Positions 17,181 through 25,810 of a stretch of 61,872 nt of DNA are shown here, in pieces. Source of the DNA: Tissierellales bacterium (lineage in GTDB: Bacteria > Bacillota > Clostridia > Tissierellales > JAOAQY01); contig JAOAQY010000213.1 of the NCBI GenBank assembly GCA_025210965.1, positions 1 to 61,872 on the forward strand, given 5' to 3'. The notes below the pieces were generated by a model that saw only the letters and a program-made list of their open reading frames with translations, did not search any database and was not told where the DNA came from. A program made the translations under genes and the position numbers. Positions within the stretch are counted from its first letter, which is position 1, and each line of letters opens with the position of its first letter.

Positions 17181-17868
17181 GGGCTTCCCTCAATTCTTTT
17201 AATTCAAAATTAATATAATCACAAGATACACAATAAAACTGAATACCTCCGTAATTTCCCTCTATAACATATTGATGTCCATCTCCATGTAAATGTCCAT
17301 ACAAGCACAAGTCCACACCATATTCCTCCATAAGATTAGAAAATTCATTAAATTCTCCATTGAATCTAAATGGAGGATAGTGAATCATGACTATCTTGTA
17401 TTCTACATCTTTTATTTGTTCTAGTGACAATCTCAAACGGCTTACTTCTCTCATATATATTTTTTCATCATGGATATCGAAATCCTCGTTATCTCTATCA
17501 GTCCAACCTCGAGCACCTGCAATTCCAATTCCACCTATATCATATCCTGTATTGTGTATATATTCTATACTTTCAAAACCTAATTTTCTGAGCTTAGATA
17601 TAGATTCCCACCAATAGTCATGATTTCCCTTGCTTATAAATTTTCTGCCTGGAAGAGCATCTATTTTCGCCAAATCTTCTGTAGCTTGCTCTATCCGCAT
17701 AGCCCATGAGATATCTCCTGGTAGTAAGACAACATCGTCCTTTCCTACCTGATTTCTCCAATTCTCAAATATCTTTTCTTCGTGATTTTTCCAACCTTCT
17801 CCGAAGATATCCATTGGTTTTTCTTTTTTGTGATCCATATGCAAGTCGCCTATGGCAAAAATCTTCAT
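17173..17868 (-). CDS. Calcineurin-like metallophosphoesterase
   Basis: All five metal-binding blocks are visible: GDLHMDH (residues 7-13), PGDISWAM, GNHDYWW, MIHYPP and GHLHGDGH. The protein has 231 residues, no signal peptide and no extra domain, so it is a cytosolic phosphohydrolase. The specific substrate is unknown. It is translationally coupled to the CYTH protein downstream, and both may act on phosphate compounds; that link is inference. The RBS GAGGG is close to the ATG. Confidence 0.88.
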   Translation of the reverse strand: MKIFAIGDLHMDHKKEKPMDIFGEGWKNHEEKIFENWRNQVGKDDVVLLPGDISWAMRIEQATEDLAKIDALPGRKFISKGNHDYWWESISKLRKLGFESIEYIHNTGYDIGGIGIAGARGWTDRDNEDFDIHDEKIYMREVSRLRLSLEQIKDVEYKIVMIHYPPFRFNGEFNEFSNLMEEYGVDLCLYGHLHGDGHQYVIEGNYGGIQFYCVSCDYINFELKELREAHV

Positions 17869-17893
17869 ACTTCATCCCTCTTTTACTTTTCTA

Positions 17894-19972
17894 CTATTCT
17901 ATATTTATCCAATTATAATCTAGTTCTAATTCCTCAAGTATTTGTCGTTCTCTTTTAGAACAAGTAAATACTATTATTTGATCGTCATCATTTCGATTTA
18001 ACTCTTTAAATGTACTTTTCAATCTATTATCATCGTATTTAACAAAAGCCTCATCAATAATCATAGGGTAAGTTTCTTTATATGTCATAATAGACCTTAA
18101 GCTGAGCCTAATTGCAAGAAAAATTTGAGCCCTAGTTCCTGCACTCAGCTCATTTATATTCCACACTCTTTCTGAATTAGATTCTTTAAGCTCTATATCT
18201 CCAGAATCATTTATAAATAGAGTTTCATATTTTCCCTCAGTAAGAGAAAAAATCAATTCATTATACAATTTTTGGTAATCTTCAGATTCAAGCTGATTTT
18301 CAGATTCTCTCAACTTTTCAAGCAAAGCTGATGCATTTTTGTGAGCTTTGATTTCAAAATTCAAAAGCTTACGCCTCTTCTCATAATAATCTATATCTGT
18401 CTGAATGTCTACTAGACTTCTTTTCCCTTCATAACTTCCCTTTAATAATCCTTCTGTATAATCCAATTCTCTTTTAACTTCATCTAGAGCTTTTTTCAAT
18501 ATATCAATATCTAATAAATCACACTCTTCGTCAAATAAATCCAGTACAATAGCCTCTTTTTCATTATAGTTGAAGTTAGATAATTCATCACTCCATCGTG
18601 AAATCAAAACTTCATCTTCACATTTTTGATTGAATAATTGATAATACGTCTGTTTCTTTTCCAATCCATTTCTATATTCTTTCGAATTTGTACAACCAAC
18701 TTCATTGCAAAAAGATTTTAGCTTCTTTTCAATTTTACTTTGTATTTCTACTACATCACTGAGTTTAACTTTTATTTCGTTTATTCTAGACATTTTGTAT
18801 TTTTGATTTTGTTTCGTTTTGAATAATCCTAAATATCCAACTAAGATTCCACTCATAAATATGACTAAACCAATTAAAATACTAAAACTACTAAAATTTT
18901 TTATCCACGAAAATACACCTGCACCTGTAACAGTTAATATTCCAATTAACATAGCTAATAATTTTTTTGTTTTCATTTCTTTTAATATATAATTTAATTC
19001 TTCAAAATACTTTTTATCTTCTTTTCGAATTTCATTAACTTGATTTTTAATTCCACTCAGCTGCATTTCAAGTTCTTGTAAACTTGCATACTCTCTTTCT
19101 GAAAAACTTTTATATGGGAAATAATATTCTAACTCTTTTTGTAATGATTCGAAATCATTTTTCTTTATTCTAAATTTTTTATATTTCTCGTATTTTTTCT
19201 TTAACTCTATTTTTCTTCTGATATCTAATTCTTCTTCTAATTGCTTCTCTAAATTCTTTTTTTGTTTTCTATAATTTTCTCCACTTTCTATAAGCACGCT
19301 AAGTTGCTCTTCAAGCTCTAATATATCCTTTTTCTCAGATTCCAATTGTTCCAATTTATGAACTGTTTTTCCATATTCAGACGTCTTTTTTCTTCCTTCA
19401 CTTCCTATTTTAGAACACTCATTATCTATCCAATTTATCGCTTTATTAAATATAGCACTACTCATTTTTCTGTCGTTTCCTCTTATGAGTTCTTTCTCTA
19501 TTTGAGTATAGTATGATTTTTCTATCAGTGGATGATTTTGAGTCAAATAAACTGTATTCAAAAAGTTTCTATAGCTAATTCCAAGCCAATTACTTAAATC
19601 AGATACCTTATAGACATTGTCAAATGGCAACGTTTGAGTTAAATCTATTTTTTGATCATAGTCATAAAAAACCAAAGTCTCTCTATTAGAAAAATTTCTA
19701 TCTATCCTATACGTTTTCCTTCCCTTGCTTATAAATAATTCTCCACCATAATCTAAATATTTTTTTGGTTTATATAAGTCATATTCCAAATTATATTTTC
19801 TAATTTTAGCCTGTTCTCTGTGAAATCCAAATAGCATAGCTTCTATAAATCTATGTATCGTAGTTTTCCCCGATTCATTGTTGCCGTAAATAACGTTAAT
19901 CCCAGATTTTAATTCTATATCTTTGTTTCTAAGCTTTCCAAAATTTCGAATGAGTATTTTATCTATCTTCAC
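17894..19972 (-). CDS. YhaN/SbcC-like ATPase with membrane hairpin inside the coiled coil
   Basis: The protein resembles SMC/Rad50-type ATPases: Walker A GNNESGKTTIHRF at residues 30-42, long charged coiled-coil segments, and at the C-terminus the signature ELSAGTRAQIFLAIRLSL and Walker B YPMIIDEAFVKYDD. Between the coils, near residues 336-380, two hydrophobic helices form a probable membrane hairpin, which is typical of the YhaN branch and absent from SbcC. The start is a GTG four bases after the stop of the YhaO-like gene, with GGAGGG in the coding end of that gene. It should work with its neighbour as a nuclease complex, perhaps at the membrane. Confidence 0.85.
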   Translation of the reverse strand: MKIDKILIRNFGKLRNKDIELKSGINVIYGNNESGKTTIHRFIEAMLFGFHREQAKIRKYNLEYDLYKPKKYLDYGGELFISKGRKTYRIDRNFSNRETLVFYDYDQKIDLTQTLPFDNVYKVSDLSNWLGISYRNFLNTVYLTQNHPLIEKSYYTQIEKELIRGNDRKMSSAIFNKAINWIDNECSKIGSEGRKKTSEYGKTVHKLEQLESEKKDILELEEQLSVLIESGENYRKQKKNLEKQLEEELDIRRKIELKKKYEKYKKFRIKKNDFESLQKELEYYFPYKSFSEREYASLQELEMQLSGIKNQVNEIRKEDKKYFEELNYILKEMKTKKLLAMLIGILTVTGAGVFSWIKNFSSFSILIGLVIFMSGILVGYLGLFKTKQNQKYKMSRINEIKVKLSDVVEIQSKIEKKLKSFCNEVGCTNSKEYRNGLEKKQTYYQLFNQKCEDEVLISRWSDELSNFNYNEKEAIVLDLFDEECDLLDIDILKKALDEVKRELDYTEGLLKGSYEGKRSLVDIQTDIDYYEKRRKLLNFEIKAHKNASALLEKLRESENQLESEDYQKLYNELIFSLTEGKYETLFINDSGDIELKESNSERVWNINELSAGTRAQIFLAIRLSLRSIMTYKETYPMIIDEAFVKYDDNRLKSTFKELNRNDDDQIIVFTCSKRERQILEELELDYNWINIE

Positions 19973-19975
19973 CCT

Positions 19976-21028
19976 CTACGCCCTCCCTGTCTTTATCAAA
20001 GCTGTCAACACTATTTCTTCTATACGCTTTTTCATCTCTGGAGAGTAAGTCTCTTTGCTAAGTTCTTTCTGTACCTTTTCAAAGATTGGGTTGTCACAAT
20101 CTAATATTTCAGTCACTCCAATAGCTTTATTTTCAAATTCAACCTTATAGAAATATTTCTCTAAATTACCTTTTATTGTTTCTGCACAAGTACTTTTGAG
20201 TACTCCTTTAAATCGAATCCTATATATATCTTCTCTACTACCTATATCATTCATCATTTTTCTACAATTTTCTTCTATTTGATCTATTTTTTCATCTCTA
20301 TCGACAATTAATTCTATTGTATTGAAATTTCGCTTTGCAAACTCTACAAATTCGACCTTTATCGCCTCATCATTAGCATCTAATACCACCATTCCATGTT
20401 TTTCATTGTTTGCAAATTTCATTGGCTCTAATGATCCTGGATATGAGTATTTATTTTGAATTTCTGGTTTGTGTATATGCCCTAAGGCTAAATAGTCAAA
20501 TCCTAAATTCAAATATTTTTCGACATCAATAGCAAAATAGTCTGATTTTAAATCTTTGATATCTCCATGTAGCATAAGTATATTTGTTTTGCTATTATCT
20601 AAATCAAATTCAAAAATTTTCTCATTTTTCCAAAGCTTTTGTCTCCAACTTAATCCATATATTTCTATATTTTCAACAATTGCTTTATCATTTTCATCTA
20701 TCAATATATTGACATTTTCAGGCCAAGTTATCCTAGTGTACCACGATTGTTCATTGAGTGGGTCATGATTTCCAGCAATAATGTATATATTTATTTCAGC
20801 ATACATCTCTATAATGCTTACTATTCTTTTTATCTCTTTATAAGTACAGGTATCATCTTCATAAAAATCGCCACTTATAAGTACATGATAAATTCCTTTA
20901 TCTCTGCCATATCTCAAAACATTTTCAAATGTTTCAAAAAGTTCTTCTCTTCTTAAGTGGTTATAGTTGTGATCATTAGTATTAAAACATCTACCTAAAT
21001 GTAAATCTGCAATGTGTATTAATTTCAT
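19976..21028 (-). CDS. YhaO/SbcD-like DNA repair exonuclease subunit
   Basis: The N-terminal 200 residues are a Mre11/SbcD-type phosphoesterase: HIADLHLGR (residues 5-13), ISGDFYEDD, IAGNHDPL, LMLHGDIK and ALGHIHKPE. The C-terminal part (about residues 230-350) resembles the accessory region of YhaO. It probably forms a Rad50/Mre11-like complex with the ATPase encoded directly downstream. A GGAGGTG RBS lies seven bases before the ATG. Confidence 0.87.
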   Translation of the reverse strand: MKLIHIADLHLGRCFNTNDHNYNHLRREELFETFENVLRYGRDKGIYHVLISGDFYEDDTCTYKEIKRIVSIIEMYAEINIYIIAGNHDPLNEQSWYTRITWPENVNILIDENDKAIVENIEIYGLSWRQKLWKNEKIFEFDLDNSKTNILMLHGDIKDLKSDYFAIDVEKYLNLGFDYLALGHIHKPEIQNKYSYPGSLEPMKFANNEKHGMVVLDANDEAIKVEFVEFAKRNFNTIELIVDRDEKIDQIEENCRKMMNDIGSREDIYRIRFKGVLKSTCAETIKGNLEKYFYKVEFENKAIGVTEILDCDNPIFEKVQKELSKETYSPEMKKRIEEIVLTALIKTGRA

Positions 21029-21108
21029 TTCAAAGCACCTCCATACACGAACATATATTCGATATCATACCACATCCATCGCGGTTTATCAATGTTCTTA
21101 AGGATTTG

Positions 21109-21585
21109 CTATTTCTTTATTACAAATGAACCCCTTTTAGCATTCAGTACTTTTTCTAGTTTGCTCGGAGACATGTATATCTGCTTTCCTCTCTCTCCTG
21201 CGCTAAAATATATATTTTCTAATTCAAACATACTCTCTTCCAAATATGTTTTATATTGTTTTTTCATGCCTAATGGTGAAACGCCACCTCGTATATATCC
21301 AGTTAAACCTAGTAGTTCTTTCATTTTTATCATCTCTATTTTTTTATGCCCCGATGTCTTTGCAAGTGCTTTTAAATCTATTTCCTCTGCTCCTGGTATA
21401 CAAGCTATCAATATATCTCCGTTTTTTGCTCTTAAAACCAGAGTTTTATAAACCAATTTCACGTCAACACCTAGCATTTTTGCTGCATGTGTTGCACTTA
21501 AATCAGCTTCGTCAACTTTATATTCTGTTGTTTTATACTCTACTTTTTTTTGGTCTAATAACCTCATAGCATTTGTTTTTTTCAT
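21109..21585 (-). CDS. ybaK: Cys-tRNA(Pro)/Cys-tRNA(Cys) deacylase, YbaK/EbsC family
   Basis: YbaK hydrolyses cysteine wrongly attached to proline tRNA. The 158-residue protein shows the family order HAAKMLGVDVKLVYKTLVLR, VPGAEEIDL-type segment IPGAEEIDLKALAK, and GYIRGGVSPLGMKKQYKTYLEES, where the glycine-glycine-serine-proline loop carries the catalytic lysine region. I used the ATG at 21585 because GGGAGTG is upstream and family members begin KTNAMRLLD. The open frame continues seven codons further without an RBS. Confidence 0.92.
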   Translation of the reverse strand: MKKTNAMRLLDQKKVEYKTTEYKVDEADLSATHAAKMLGVDVKLVYKTLVLRAKNGDILIACIPGAEEIDLKALAKTSGHKKIEMIKMKELLGLTGYIRGGVSPLGMKKQYKTYLEESMFELENIYFSAGERGKQIYMSPSKLEKVLNAKRGSFVIKK

Positions 21586-21653
21586 AAATATCACTCCCAA
21601 TAACATTATCTTACAAAAATAGCACCTTGTCCATTATGCGATATTAAACGTAC

Positions 21654-21701
21654 AAAAAAGATTGTTCTAAAATAGTTTCATCAATCCATTTTAAAACAAT
21701 C
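21654..21701 (-). terminator. cheB terminator
   Basis: On the minus strand GATTGTTTTAAAAT pairs with ATTTTAGAACAATC (one mismatch-like pair) and is followed by TTTTTT, 13 bases after the cheB stop. Confidence 0.85.
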
Positions 21702-21713
21702 CCTCACAATACT

Positions 21714-22742
21714 TTATTTATTTTTGCACTTATCTATTATTATTTTGTGCATACCCGAAAGATTACTTACCTTTTCAACCCCTCCTATGTCGTATGCAAC
21801 CTTTGGCATCCCATACACTATAGAGCTTTTTTCATCTTGACCAATTGTATAAGCCCCATTGTTTCTCATCTCCAACAATCCAGATGCACCATCTCTTCCC
21901 ATTCCTGTAAGTATTACTCCTATTGCCTTTGAACCCACTCTATCTGCTACTGATTGAAATAAAATATCTACCGATGGACAATGACCATTTACCTTTCCAC
22001 CTCTTTCAAGCTCAACGTAAAAATTATTGCCTCGTCTCACAACTTTCATATGCTGATCCCCTCCAGGAGCTATCAGCACTTTTCCACGTTCTATTTTATC
22101 TCCATGCTGAGCTTCTTTTACATAAACTAGGCAGCATCTATTTAGACGATCCGCATACATCTTTGTAAAACCAGCTGGCATATGCTGTACTATAACCGTA
22201 CCGGGTATATCCTTTGGAAAATACTTTATTAAATCATAAGTAGCCTCCGTCCCACCAGTGGAAGCTCCTATGGCTATTATTTTTTCCGTTTTCGCCCCTC
22301 CAATAGATGCCGGTACGATTTTTTCATAACTAGTTTTATGCTGAGATACTTTAGAAACAGATGCAATTTTTATCTTAACAATCAATTCATTAATCATAGA
22401 CATTATTTCACCATTTCCTCTCGCCTTGGTAACAAAATCCACTGCCCCAGCATCTAAAGCATCAAAGACATTTTCACTAACTGCACTTACAACAACTACT
22501 GGCATAGGATATTGCGGCATTAATTTTTTCAAAAAGTCTATACCATTCATCCTTGGCATCTCTACATCTAATGTCATTACATCCGGTCTATGTTTTATTA
22601 TCATATCTCTTGCTTCATATGGATTAGACGCTGTCCCAACAATCTCTATCCCAGAATCTTGTTTTAAACCATCCTCTAATGTCTTTCTAAACACAATGGA
22701 ATCGTCTACTATAAGCGTTTTTATTTTTTTTCTCTTCTGCAT
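21714..22742 (-). CDS. cheB: Chemotaxis protein-glutamate methylesterase/glutaminase
   Basis: CheB demethylates and deamidates chemoreceptors when phosphorylated. The receiver domain carries the phospho-acceptor aspartate 59 in MTLDVEMPRMNG. The methylesterase domain has the catalytic serine 161 in IGASTGGTEA, histidine 187 in VQHMPAGFT and an aspartate in ILTGMGRDGASG. The gene stands alone, without cheR or receptor genes nearby, and 35 kb from the cheA-cheW-cheY group in this window. Its own terminator follows. Confidence 0.95.
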   Translation of the reverse strand: MQKRKKIKTLIVDDSIVFRKTLEDGLKQDSGIEIVGTASNPYEARDMIIKHRPDVMTLDVEMPRMNGIDFLKKLMPQYPMPVVVVSAVSENVFDALDAGAVDFVTKARGNGEIMSMINELIVKIKIASVSKVSQHKTSYEKIVPASIGGAKTEKIIAIGASTGGTEATYDLIKYFPKDIPGTVIVQHMPAGFTKMYADRLNRCCLVYVKEAQHGDKIERGKVLIAPGGDQHMKVVRRGNNFYVELERGGKVNGHCPSVDILFQSVADRVGSKAIGVILTGMGRDGASGLLEMRNNGAYTIGQDEKSSIVYGMPKVAYDIGGVEKVSNLSGMHKIIIDKCKNK

Positions 22743-22800
22743 ATAATCATCTCCAATTATGTCTTTATTTTATTCATATGTATTTTTACAATTTCTATAA

Positions 22801-22828
22801 CTATATACCCGATTATGGGTATATATAG
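22801..22828. repeat. Strong palindrome in the cheB-degV intergenic region
   Basis: CTATATACCC and GGGTATATATAG flank a six-base GATTAT spacer. It lies about 60 bases upstream of cheB and 155 upstream of degV, which are divergent, so it may be an operator or a leader hairpin for cheB. Confidence 0.45.
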
Positions 22829-22983
22829 CTTAATTATAAAAAATTTTTATAATTTTTTTGAATTTAATTCATGACAAAGCTATTGCATCTATATCTACAA
22901 ATATAATACAATAGTGTTCTAGAGAGCTTTATCCGAAAAAACGTATCCGTTTTTCATAAAATTATTGAAAGGAAGTGTTTTCT

Positions 22984-23811
22984 ATGTCAAAAATCGTAAT
23001 TGTTACTGATTCTACATCATGTATGACACGCGATTATGTTGAAAACAATGATATAAAAGTAATGCCTATATTAGTCGACTTTGATGGGACTGTTATTCGT
23101 GAAGGATTTCAAGGAGAATACGAAGAATCTTATAGATTGCTAGAAATTTGTAAAGATTTCCCTAAAACTTCTCAGCCACCTATTGGAGAGTTTGAAGAAG
23201 TATTTAAATCTGCTATAAATTCTGGAAATGATGTCATTGCTATAATGGTATCTTCTAAAACTAGTGGAACTTATAATACAGCGCTTATGGCCGCACATAT
23301 GGTTGGTTCTGATAGCATATCCGTAATAGATTCTCAAACGTCTGGACCAAATCTAAGAGTATTAGTAGAAAGAGCAAATGAACTTGCTAACGATGGTAAA
23401 TCTAGAGATGAAATAGTAAAAATTATAGAAAAAGAAAAAAAACACATGAGTGTTAACATGACATTTGAAACTCTCGACTATATAGAAAAAGCAGGTAGGC
23501 TGTCTCACAGTAAAAAAGTCATAGTTAATATGTTAAACATAAAACCAATAGTTGGAGTAGTTGATGGAACTATACAAATAGTTGGTCGATCTAGAGGAAA
23601 AAATAAAGCTATAAAACAAATGATTGACAATATTCATCCAGATGCTAAAATCATTCATATTGCTTATATTCTAAATAGAGACGAGGCACAAAAACTCGGA
23701 GATATGGTTGCAAAGAAACACCCTGATGCAGTTATAGAATTAAGTGAAATCGGACCATCTTTAGGTACAATGTTTGGACCTAGGGCCCTTGGCATTTTAT
23801 GTAGTTGGTAA
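22984..23811 (+). CDS. DegV family fatty-acid-binding protein
   Basis: DegV proteins bind fatty acids; in Firmicutes such proteins (FakB) present fatty acids to the kinase FakA. The 275-residue sequence begins KIVIVTDSTSCMT, and shows TSQPPIGEFEEVF, VSSKTSGTYNTA and ETLDYIEKAGRLSHSKK, all typical. The ATG at 22984 is used because AAAGGAAG stands upstream; a GTG three codons earlier is unlikely. No fakA is nearby, so the physiological partner is unknown. A short hairpin (22935-22955) lies just before the RBS. Confidence 0.9.
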   Translation: MSKIVIVTDSTSCMTRDYVENNDIKVMPILVDFDGTVIREGFQGEYEESYRLLEICKDFPKTSQPPIGEFEEVFKSAINSGNDVIAIMVSSKTSGTYNTALMAAHMVGSDSISVIDSQTSGPNLRVLVERANELANDGKSRDEIVKIIEKEKKHMSVNMTFETLDYIEKAGRLSHSKKVIVNMLNIKPIVGVVDGTIQIVGRSRGKNKAIKQMIDNIHPDAKIIHIAYILNRDEAQKLGDMVAKKHPDAVIELSEIGPSLGTMFGPRALGILCSW

Positions 23812-23821
23812 ATATATTTAT

Positions 23822-23873
23822 AAAAATCCCATGTGAAACATTCTATTTTAGAATATTTCACATGGGATTTTTT
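23822..23873. terminator. Bidirectional terminator between degV gene and hydrolase gene
   Basis: AAAAATCCCATGTGAAA pairs with TTTCACATGGGATTTTT, extended by ATTC/GAAT, with T runs on both strands. It serves two convergent genes. Confidence 0.9.
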
Positions 23874-24792
23874 ACAAGTGTTCCTCTATCCAATTAATTA
23901 TATCTTCATATACTTCATTTTTATTCAGCTCATTTATTAATTCATGGCGAGCGCCTTCATAAAATTTATATCTTACATCTTTTATTCCACACTTTGAATA
24001 ACTCAGATATGTTTGAAGAACTCCTTTTTTATATTCTCCAACAGGATCCATGCTTCCAGAAATCAAAAATATAGGCAAATTTTTTGGTATCTTTTTAATT
24101 TCTCTTCGTTTCGATATATTTATAAGCCCCCCTAATAAATCCGCATAAAATTGATTTGTACATACAAAGCCACATAGTGGGTCTTCTATGTATTTTTGAA
24201 CTTCATTTTCATCTCTTGAAAGCCAATCAAATTCAGTTTTATTATCCTTACATCTATTGTTGTAGTTTCCAAAAGCCATGTCATTAAGTTTTGGACTTAA
24301 TGTATCCACTCCATATTTTTTACCGTTATTTTCTGCAATCTTTTTACCTATAACACCTTTAATTCCAGGCTTTCCTGCTGTTCCTGAAAGTATTACCCCT
24401 TTAATTTCTGCGCCATACTCTTGTATATATGCCCTTGATAAAAAAGAACCCATACTATGCCCAAATAAAAATATAGGTACATTTCCTTCTCTACGTTTTA
24501 TTTCTTTAGTAAGTGCATATATATCATCTCTAACTTTTTCCCATCCACTTTCATACGCAAAGAAACCAAGTTTTTCATTAGCTGATTTACCATGCCCTCT
24601 ATGATCATGTGCATAAACACTAAATCCTTTTGAATTTAAAAATTTTGCAAAGTTCTCATATCTTTTCTTATGCTCTGCCATACCGTGAGAAATTTGCAAT
24701 ATACCGCGTGGATTTTCAACTGTCCAGCAAATACAATCTAATTCTCTGTTATTTTCTCGTTTTAACTTAAAACCATATCCTTTTGACATCAA
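23872..24792 (-). CDS. Alpha/beta hydrolase, lysophospholipase/monoacylglycerol lipase-like
   Basis: The 306-residue protein is of the serine aminopeptidase S33/lysophospholipase (PldB) type: LQISHGMAEHKKRYENFA with the oxyanion HG, YAHDHRGHGKS, the nucleophile serine in LFGHSMGSFLSRAY, an aspartate in LISGSMDPVGEY and a late histidine in GARHELINE. There is no signal peptide, so it is cytosolic. It likely cleaves monoacylglycerols or lysophospholipids; the exact substrate is inferred. Its stop overlaps the shared terminator. Confidence 0.88.
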   Translation of the reverse strand: MMSKGYGFKLKRENNRELDCICWTVENPRGILQISHGMAEHKKRYENFAKFLNSKGFSVYAHDHRGHGKSANEKLGFFAYESGWEKVRDDIYALTKEIKRREGNVPIFLFGHSMGSFLSRAYIQEYGAEIKGVILSGTAGKPGIKGVIGKKIAENNGKKYGVDTLSPKLNDMAFGNYNNRCKDNKTEFDWLSRDENEVQKYIEDPLCGFVCTNQFYADLLGGLINISKRREIKKIPKNLPIFLISGSMDPVGEYKKGVLQTYLSYSKCGIKDVRYKFYEGARHELINELNKNEVYEDIINWIEEHL

Positions 24793-24856
24793 AACCCCTC
24801 CCCTAACTATTATTCTATCATATTTCTATATATTTTCATCCTCTACAATTCAGTAC

Positions 24857-24884
24857 TTGTCATTATTTCTCCATATGGTATAAT
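24857..24884 (+). promoter_or_regulatory. Promoter of the SEC-C gene
   Basis: TTGTCA (24857-24862) and a perfect TATAAT (24879-24884) are 16 bases apart, 39 bases upstream of the ATG. Confidence 0.7.
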
Positions 24885-24923
24885 AATAAAGTCTATATTA
24901 ATGTTTAGAAAGGATGAATTATA

Positions 24924-25424
24924 ATGGCATTATATCAACAATGGAATGATCAATTCCACACAGATATGACTAGAGAAGAATATGAATCATTTTGGAATAA
25001 ATATATACCAAAGGAAACAAAGGTTTATGAACATATTTTATCAAATCCAAAAGAAAAATTAAGTGGTGATATCAAAACTTTGAGTGAAAAATTTGAGATG
25101 TCTGCTGTAGAATTTGCAGGTTTCTTAGACGGAATCAATACAAGTCTTGAGTCTGAACTTGATTTAGATTCTTTATCTGAAGAATCTAATGTAGAGTTAG
25201 ATGTGAATTTAGCTAATTTATACTACAACATGCTTGATAACAAAGCAGAGTGGCTTTATACTCTTCCTATGTGGGATGAATTATTAAGTGAATCAGAAAA
25301 GAATGACATTGCTAAAAAGCAACGTAAATCTAAGACTATAGTTAAAGAGCCTAAGATTGGTAGAAATGAGCCATGCCCATGTGGTAGCGGTAAAAAATAC
25401 AAAAAGTGCTGTGGCAAAAACTAA
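24924..25424 (+). CDS. SEC-C metal-binding domain protein
   Basis: The last 22 residues, [20 protein letters not shown], are the zinc-binding SEC-C motif (CXCX8CC) found at the end of SecA and in many small proteins. The preceding 140 residues are acidic and mostly helical and match a common clostridial SEC-C protein of unknown role; I see no catalytic motif. The gene is monocistronic with its own promoter and terminator. The zinc motif suggests contact with SecB-like chaperones or ribosomes, but that is only an analogy. Confidence 0.85.
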   Translation: MALYQQWNDQFHTDMTREEYESFWNKYIPKETKVYEHILSNPKEKLSGDIKTLSEKFEMSAVEFAGFLDGINTSLESELDLDSLSEESNVELDVNLANLYYNMLDNKAEWLYTLPMWDELLSESEKNDIAKKQRKSKTIVKEPKIGRNEPCPCGSGKKYKKCCGKN

Positions 25425-25430
25425 ATTCAA

Positions 25431-25471
25431 AAAAATACCAGTAGAATTGATTATTCTACTGGTTCTTTTTT
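25431..25471. terminator. Bidirectional terminator after the SEC-C gene
   Basis: ACCAGTAGAAT pairs with ATTCTACTGGT. TTCTTTTTT follows on plus, and a T-rich stretch on minus for the gene ending at 25474. Confidence 0.85.
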
Positions 25472-25473
25472 GC

Positions 25474-25737
25474 TTAAAATTCCATTATGCCAGTTTTAAC
25501 ATCTGGTATAGCTGCTAATTTATCCTCTAATTCCTGAACTTTATCATCACTATTAGGTATAAACTCTAGTATTATAAGACCTTTAGAACTGCAAGCATTA
25601 TTGCTAGCTTCATGCAAACCTAGTCTAGTTTTGACATAGCATCCGTACTCTGTCAGTAATTTTTGAACTTCTAACGCTTCTTTTTCTCTGTGACCAACTG
25701 ATATACCCATTATAATTTTTTCTTTAAATTGTTCCAT
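25474..25737 (-). CDS. TM1266-type iron-only hydrogenase system putative regulator
   Basis: The 87-residue protein has an ACT-like ferredoxin fold pattern: IIMGISVGHREKEALEVQKLLTEYGCYVKTR with a second half GLIILEFIPNSDDKVQELEDKLAAIPDVK. This order is known from the small proteins near [FeFe]-hydrogenase maturation genes (TM1266 family). No hydrogenase genes are in the window. The ATG at 25737 follows AAAGGGGAG; the longer frame would need a TTG start. It lies downstream of birA with a 74-base gap. Confidence 0.75.
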   Translation of the reverse strand: MEQFKEKIIMGISVGHREKEALEVQKLLTEYGCYVKTRLGLHEASNNACSSKGLIILEFIPNSDDKVQELEDKLAAIPDVKTGIMEF

Positions 25738-25810
25738 TAACCTCTCCCCTTTCAATTGTAAACACTATAAATTTATTTCGCTATTTATTTTTTACCCTCA
25801 TATATCTTGA

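Noticed and set aside
21092-21451. Open frame of 119 codons opposite ybaK
   Set aside because: Antisense to a conserved gene with strong family matches; likely a chance frame.
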